Notes under the pieces: generated by a model
What the model was told of the DNA's origin: nothing
Databases searched by the model: none
The model's input: the letters and a program-made list of their open reading frames with translations, nothing else
Shown: positions 60,161 through 60,196 of the stretch, in pieces
Position numbering within the stretch: position 1 is the stretch's first letter
How the letters are laid out: each line of letters begins with the position of its first letter
Translations under genes and position numbers: made by a program
NCBI GenBank assembly: GCA_021787565.1
Contig: JAJYLT010000022.1
Span: 1 to 60,196 of the forward strand
DNA: 60,196 nucleotides
Direction of reading: 5' to 3'
Source: Acidobacteriota bacterium
GTDB lineage: Bacteria; Acidobacteriota; UBA4820; DSQY01

Positions 60161-60196
60161 ATGAAGAAGGGTATCACGAAAGCGGTAGTGGTGGTG
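60161..60196 (+). CDS. Start of an unidentified gene, cut by the right edge
   Basis: Twelve codons, MKKGITKAVVVV, are present. AAGGAGGTCGGCC precedes the ATG. Lys residues followed by a hydrophobic run look like the start of a signal peptide or membrane segment, so an exported or membrane protein is likely; nothing more can be said. Confidence 0.55.
   Translation, partial: MKKGITKAVVVV

Overview
The window is about 60.2 kb of GC-rich chromosomal DNA from a Gram-negative bacterium. The Gram-negative call rests on late lipid A acylation, a heptose-ADP pathway, a TonB-dependent receptor and TonB-type domains. The genes encode respiratory and anaerobic-style enzymes: many c-type hemes, Fe-S proteins, acyl-CoA and methylmalonyl-CoA steps, and a MaeB-type malic enzyme. 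They sit with DUF4388 proteins, Ser/Thr kinases and very long secreted repeat proteins. That mix, and the dense short intergenic repeats, best fit Acidobacteriota (Holophagae or Thermoanaerobaculia-like) or a Myxococcota-like lineage. This placement is inference. No rRNA or tRNA gene, CRISPR array or prophage was found.

Layout. 1-8.8 kb: the 3' part of a giant secreted protein. 9.1-12.8 kb: an HD-GYP phosphodiesterase, a putative lipoprotein, a zinc-ribbon protein overlapping hemB. 13.1-17.2 kb: tmk, an LpxL-like acyltransferase, then gmhB, hldA and hldC for ADP-heptose, and a small ferredoxin. 17.3-19.9 kb: ychF, an acyl-CoA thioesterase and a membrane-anchored metallopeptidase. 19.9-20.7 kb: a REP-type (Y1/RAYT) transposase unit with flanking repeats. 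20.8-24.8 kb: a DUF2127-like membrane protein, then acyl-CoA dehydrogenase, meaB, methylmalonyl-CoA epimerase and two small unknown genes. 24.9-25.7 kb: a group II intron RNA with no intact reverse transcriptase. 26.3-28.6 kb: a secreted BNR/sortilin-like repeat protein. 28.8-29.5 kb: a mazEF-like module. 29.9-34.7 kb: a structured element, maeB, a DUF1003-like membrane protein and a Cys-rich 4Fe-4S protein. 34.7-36.9 kb: a toxin-antitoxin operon enclosed by duplicated DNA. 37.1-40.8 kb: a less GC-rich cassette for periplasmic sulfur chemistry (two DsrE-like proteins, a solute-binding protein, a TsdA-like cytochrome). 41.5-46.2 kb: a metallophosphatase/tetraheme fusion, a CtpA-type protease and ffh. 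46.4-50.1 kb: a receiver-kinase-TonB fusion and a small coiled-coil protein. 50.1-55.2 kb: a cobalamin riboswitch followed by btuF, btuC, btuD and a btuB-like receptor. 55.9-60.1 kb: a DUF4388 protein, a histidine phosphatase and argS. The first codons of another gene reach the right edge.

How the genes fit together. B12 uptake (btu genes) would supply the cofactor for methylmalonyl-CoA mutase, whose chaperone (meaB) and epimerase partner are here; the mutase itself is not. The heptose genes and LpxL serve the outer membrane. The sulfur cassette looks laterally acquired and would feed electrons from thiosulfate-type compounds to cytochromes.

The most unusual feature is the non-coding space. 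There are at least seven unrelated intergenic repeats with a strict 7- or 8-nt period; a roughly 140-bp family of paired REP-like palindromes; and a second palindrome family, one copy of which lies in frame inside argS. There is also a RAYT unit that supplies the stop codon of its neighbour, a group IIC-like intron, and a three-way-junction element upstream of maeB. Also notable is a chain of four genes joined by 4-nt overlaps, starting with a toxin-antitoxin pair and ending in a frame broken only by two amber codons.
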